Shown: piece by piece, positions 34,654-36,358 of the stretch
How the letters are laid out: every line of letters starts with the position of its first letter
How positions within the stretch are numbered: position 1 is the first letter of the stretch
Assembly (NCBI GenBank): GCA_002329155.1
Contig: DCXY01000051.1
Location: 1 to 36,358, forward strand
Length of the DNA: 36,358 nucleotides
Reading direction: 5' to 3'
From: Stenotrophomonas sp. UBA2124
GTDB lineage: Bacteria > Pseudomonadota > Gammaproteobacteria > Xanthomonadales > Xanthomonadaceae
Notes under the pieces: model-generated
What the model was told of the DNA's origin: nothing
Database searches by the model: none
Seen by the model: the letters and a program-made list of their open reading frames with translations, nothing else
Translations under genes and position numbers: made by a program

Positions 34654-34685
34654 CTCCCCCTCCGCCTGCGGCGCAAGGGGAGGGG
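34654..34685 (+). repeat. REP-like palindromic repeat, copy 1 (forward)
   Basis: This is the first of four copies of a G/C-rich imperfect palindrome in the 316-base gap between the permease and ettA. The core CCCCCTCCGCCTGCGGC at 34656-34672 is followed by GCAAGGGGAGGGG. Pyrimidine-rich and purine-rich arms pair with each other around the GCCTGCGGC centre. The gap holds no gene. Confidence 0.7.
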
Positions 34686-34695
34686 TATTTCGCAA

Positions 34696-34720
34696 CCCCC
34701 TCCGCCTGCGGCACAAGGGG
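34696..34720 (+). repeat. REP-like palindromic repeat, copy 2 (forward)
   Basis: Identical to the 25-base core of copy 1 except one base (GCAC for GCGC at 34712), exactly 40 bases downstream of it. The right arm is shortened. Confidence 0.7.
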
Positions 34721-34752
34721 CTTGTTTCCCGGCGTCCCTTGGTTGGGAGCGC

Positions 34753-34790
34753 CGTTCTGCTCCCTCCCTTGCACCGAAGACGCAGGGCCC
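34753..34790 (-). repeat. REP-like palindromic repeat, copy 3 (inverted, diverged)
   Basis: The reverse complement of this segment resembles copies 1 and 2. On the plus strand it reads TCTGCTCCCTCCCTTGC, then ACCGAAGACGCAGGG. It is the most diverged copy, and pairing of its arms is partly lost. Confidence 0.6.
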
Positions 34791-34830
34791 CGCTCTGCTC
34801 CCTCCCTTGCGCCGAAGGCGGAGGGGAGGG
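34791..34830 (-). repeat. REP-like palindromic repeat, copy 4 (inverted)
   Basis: Plus-strand CCTCCCTTGCGCCGAAGGCG followed by GAGGGGAGGG. It is the inverse of copy 1 with TTC in place of TGC at the centre, and a tandem neighbour of copy 3 (38-base spacing). It lies 27 bases after the ettA stop on that gene's strand, so it may shape the 3' end of the ettA mRNA. No T-run follows. Confidence 0.7.
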
Positions 34831-34856
34831 CGGGGGAGGGGTAACGCTTCTACCGC

Positions 34857-36358
34857 TTACTTCAACGCCTTGAAACGCAGGCGCTTGGGACCGGCATCGT
34901 CGCCCAGGCGGCGCTTCTTGTCCTCTTCGTACTCGCGGTAGTTGCCCTGGAAGAACTCCACGTGCGAGTCGCCCTCGAAGGCGATGATGTGCGTGGCGAT
35001 GCGGTCCAGGAACCAGCGGTCATGGGAGATCACGAAGGTGTTGCCGGGGAACTCCAGCAGCGCGTCTTCCAGCGCGCGCAGGGTTTCGATGTCCAGGTCG
35101 TTGGACGGTTCGTCGAGCAGCAGCACGTTGCCACCCTGCAGCAGGGTCTTGGCCATGTGCAGGCGGCCACGCTCACCACCGGACAGCGAGCCGACCATCT
35201 TCTGCTGGTCCTGGCCCTTGAAGTTGAAGCGGCCGATGTAGGCGCGCGACTGGATCTCGGTGCCGTTGATGTTGAGGATGTCCAGGCCGCCGGAGATTTC
35301 CTGGAACACGTTGTGGTTGCCCACCAGCGCGTCACGGCTCTGGTCCACATAGGACAGCTGCACCGTCGGGCCGGTCACGATCTCACCCGAATCCGGCTTT
35401 TCCTGGCCGGTGATCATCTTGAACAGCGTGGACTTGCCGGCACCGTTCGGGCCGATGATGCCGACGATGGCACCCGGCGGAATGATCATTGACAGGTTGT
35501 CGATCAGCAGGCGGTCGCCGAACTTCTTGGAGACATTCTTGAACTCCATGACCGAGTTGCCCAGGCGCTCACCCGGCGGGATGAACAGCTCGTTGGTCTC
35601 GTTGCGCTTCTGGTAGTCCACGCTCTGCAGTTCTTCCAGGCGGGCCAGACGGGCCTTGCCCTTGGAGCGGCCACCCTTGGCGTTCTGGCGCGACCACTCC
35701 AGTTCCTTCTGGATCGCCTTCTGGCGGGCCTTTTCCTGGTTCTCTTCCTGCTTGAGGCGCTCTTCCTTCTGCTCAAGCCACTGGGTGTAGTTGCCCTTCC
35801 ACGGAATGCCGCGGCCGCGGTCCAGTTCCAGGATCCACTCGGCGGCGTTGTCCAGGAAGTAGCGATCGTGGGTGACGGCCACCACGGTGCCGGTGTAGCG
35901 GTGCAGGAACTGCTCCAGCCATTCCACGGACTCGGCATCCAGGTGGTTGGTCGGTTCGTCGAGCAGCAGCATGTCCGGCTTCTGCAGCAGCAGGCGGCAC
36001 AGGGCCACGCGGCGCTTTTCACCACCGGAGAGCTTGCCGATCACCGCATCCCACGGCGGCAGGCGCAGCGCGTCGGCGGCCACGTCCAGCTGCTGCTCCA
36101 CGGTGTGTGCGTCACCGGCGGAAAGAATGGCTTCCAGGCGCTCCTGCTCCTTGGCCAGCGCGTCGAAATCCGCGCCTTCCTCGGCATAGGCGGCATACAC
36201 CGCTTCCAGCGCGGCCTGGGCCTGCAGCACGTCGCCCACGCCTTCTTCCACGGCCTGGCGCACGGTGTGCTCGGGGTTCAGTTCCGGCTCCTGGGCCAGG
36301 TAGCCGACCTTGATGCCCGACTGCGGGCGGGCCTCACCCTCGAAATCGGTGTCCACGC
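34857..36358 (-). CDS. ettA: Energy-dependent translational throttle protein EttA (ABC-F), N-terminus outside window
   Basis: EttA is a ribosome-associated ABC-F ATPase that gates the first elongation step according to the ATP/ADP ratio. The frame is open to the window edge, so about the first 55 residues, including the first Walker A, are missing. The visible part starts at MDTDFEGEARPQ, which matches an internal position of E. coli EttA. It shows signature LSGGEKRRVALCRLL and Walker B LLLDEPTNHLD of domain 1, the basic linker (WSRQNAKGGRSKGKARLARLEEL), then domain 2 with Walker A GPNGAGKST, signature LSGGERGRLHMAK and Walker B LLLDEPSNDLD. ERLGNSVMEF and the C-terminal KRLRFKALK are as in the family. 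It is not tied to the neighbouring genes. Confidence 0.96.
   Translation of the reverse strand, partial: VDTDFEGEARPQSGIKVGYLAQEPELNPEHTVRQAVEEGVGDVLQAQAALEAVYAAYAEEGADFDALAKEQERLEAILSAGDAHTVEQQLDVAADALRLPPWDAVIGKLSGGEKRRVALCRLLLQKPDMLLLDEPTNHLDAESVEWLEQFLHRYTGTVVAVTHDRYFLDNAAEWILELDRGRGIPWKGNYTQWLEQKEERLKQEENQEKARQKAIQKELEWSRQNAKGGRSKGKARLARLEELQSVDYQKRNETNELFIPPGERLGNSVMEFKNVSKKFGDRLLIDNLSMIIPPGAIVGIIGPNGAGKSTLFKMITGQEKPDSGEIVTGPTVQLSYVDQSRDALVGNHNVFQEISGGLDILNINGTEIQSRAYIGRFNFKGQDQQKMVGSLSGGERGRLHMAKTLLQGGNVLLLDEPSNDLDIETLRALEDALLEFPGNTFVISHDRWFLDRIATHIIAFEGDSHVEFFQGNYREYEEDKKRRLGDDAGPKRLRFKALK

Noticed and set aside
34654..34830. CRISPR array
   Set aside because: Only four units, in two orientations, self-palindromic, with irregular short spacers and no cas genes.

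Overview
The window is high-GC DNA (about two thirds G+C by eye) from a gammaproteobacterium of the Xanthomonadaceae, most probably Stenotrophomonas. The reasons are the type II secretion gene order E-F-G-H-I-J-K-L-M-N-D (the order of the Xanthomonas xps cluster), a StmPr-like subtilase beside it, and a GumD/GumB/GumC-like exopolysaccharide locus carrying a Clp/CRP-type site. No rRNA, tRNA, insertion sequence, prophage or CRISPR array was seen.

Layout. (1) 1-3483: the 3' part of a large trimeric autotransporter adhesin, open at the left edge. (2) 3647-5527: a secreted S8 serine protease with signal peptide, propeptide and PPC domain, closed by a strong rho-independent terminator. (3) 5738-16290: a complete Xps-type type II secretion operon in which most genes overlap, followed by two GT2-family glycosyltransferase genes (16293-17986) in the same reading direction. 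(4) 18110-19276: pncB, nicotinate phosphoribosyltransferase, possibly read from a leaderless mRNA. (5) 19564-33182: an eleven-gene exopolysaccharide operon with overlapping or closely abutting genes: initiating glycosyl-phosphate transferase, rhamnosyltransferase-like GT2, outer-membrane export lipoprotein, chain-length protein with a degenerate tyrosine-kinase-like tail, GT-B glycosyltransferase, PslG-like glycosidase lipoprotein, two more GT-B glycosyltransferases, Wzy-like polymerase, hexapeptide acyltransferase and MurJ-like flippase. (6) On the minus strand: an NCS2 purine permease (33215-34531), a 316-base intergenic region holding four copies of a palindromic repeat, and ettA (34857 to the right edge, N-terminus outside the window).

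How the parts fit. The protease is the kind of exported enzyme that an Xps secreton releases. The adhesin, protease, secreton and exopolysaccharide locus together form a cell-surface and extracellular-matrix region. The exopolysaccharide operon looks like a Wzx/Wzy-type pathway: a sugar phosphate is loaded on undecaprenyl phosphate, extended by four glycosyltransferases, probably acylated, flipped by the MurJ-like protein, polymerised by the Wzy-like protein and exported through the chain-length and export proteins. The glycosidase probably trims or releases polymer. The gene set differs from the xanthan gum operon and is the most distinctive system here. Its upstream region carries a near-palindromic TGTGA-N6-TCACG site, suggesting control by Clp.
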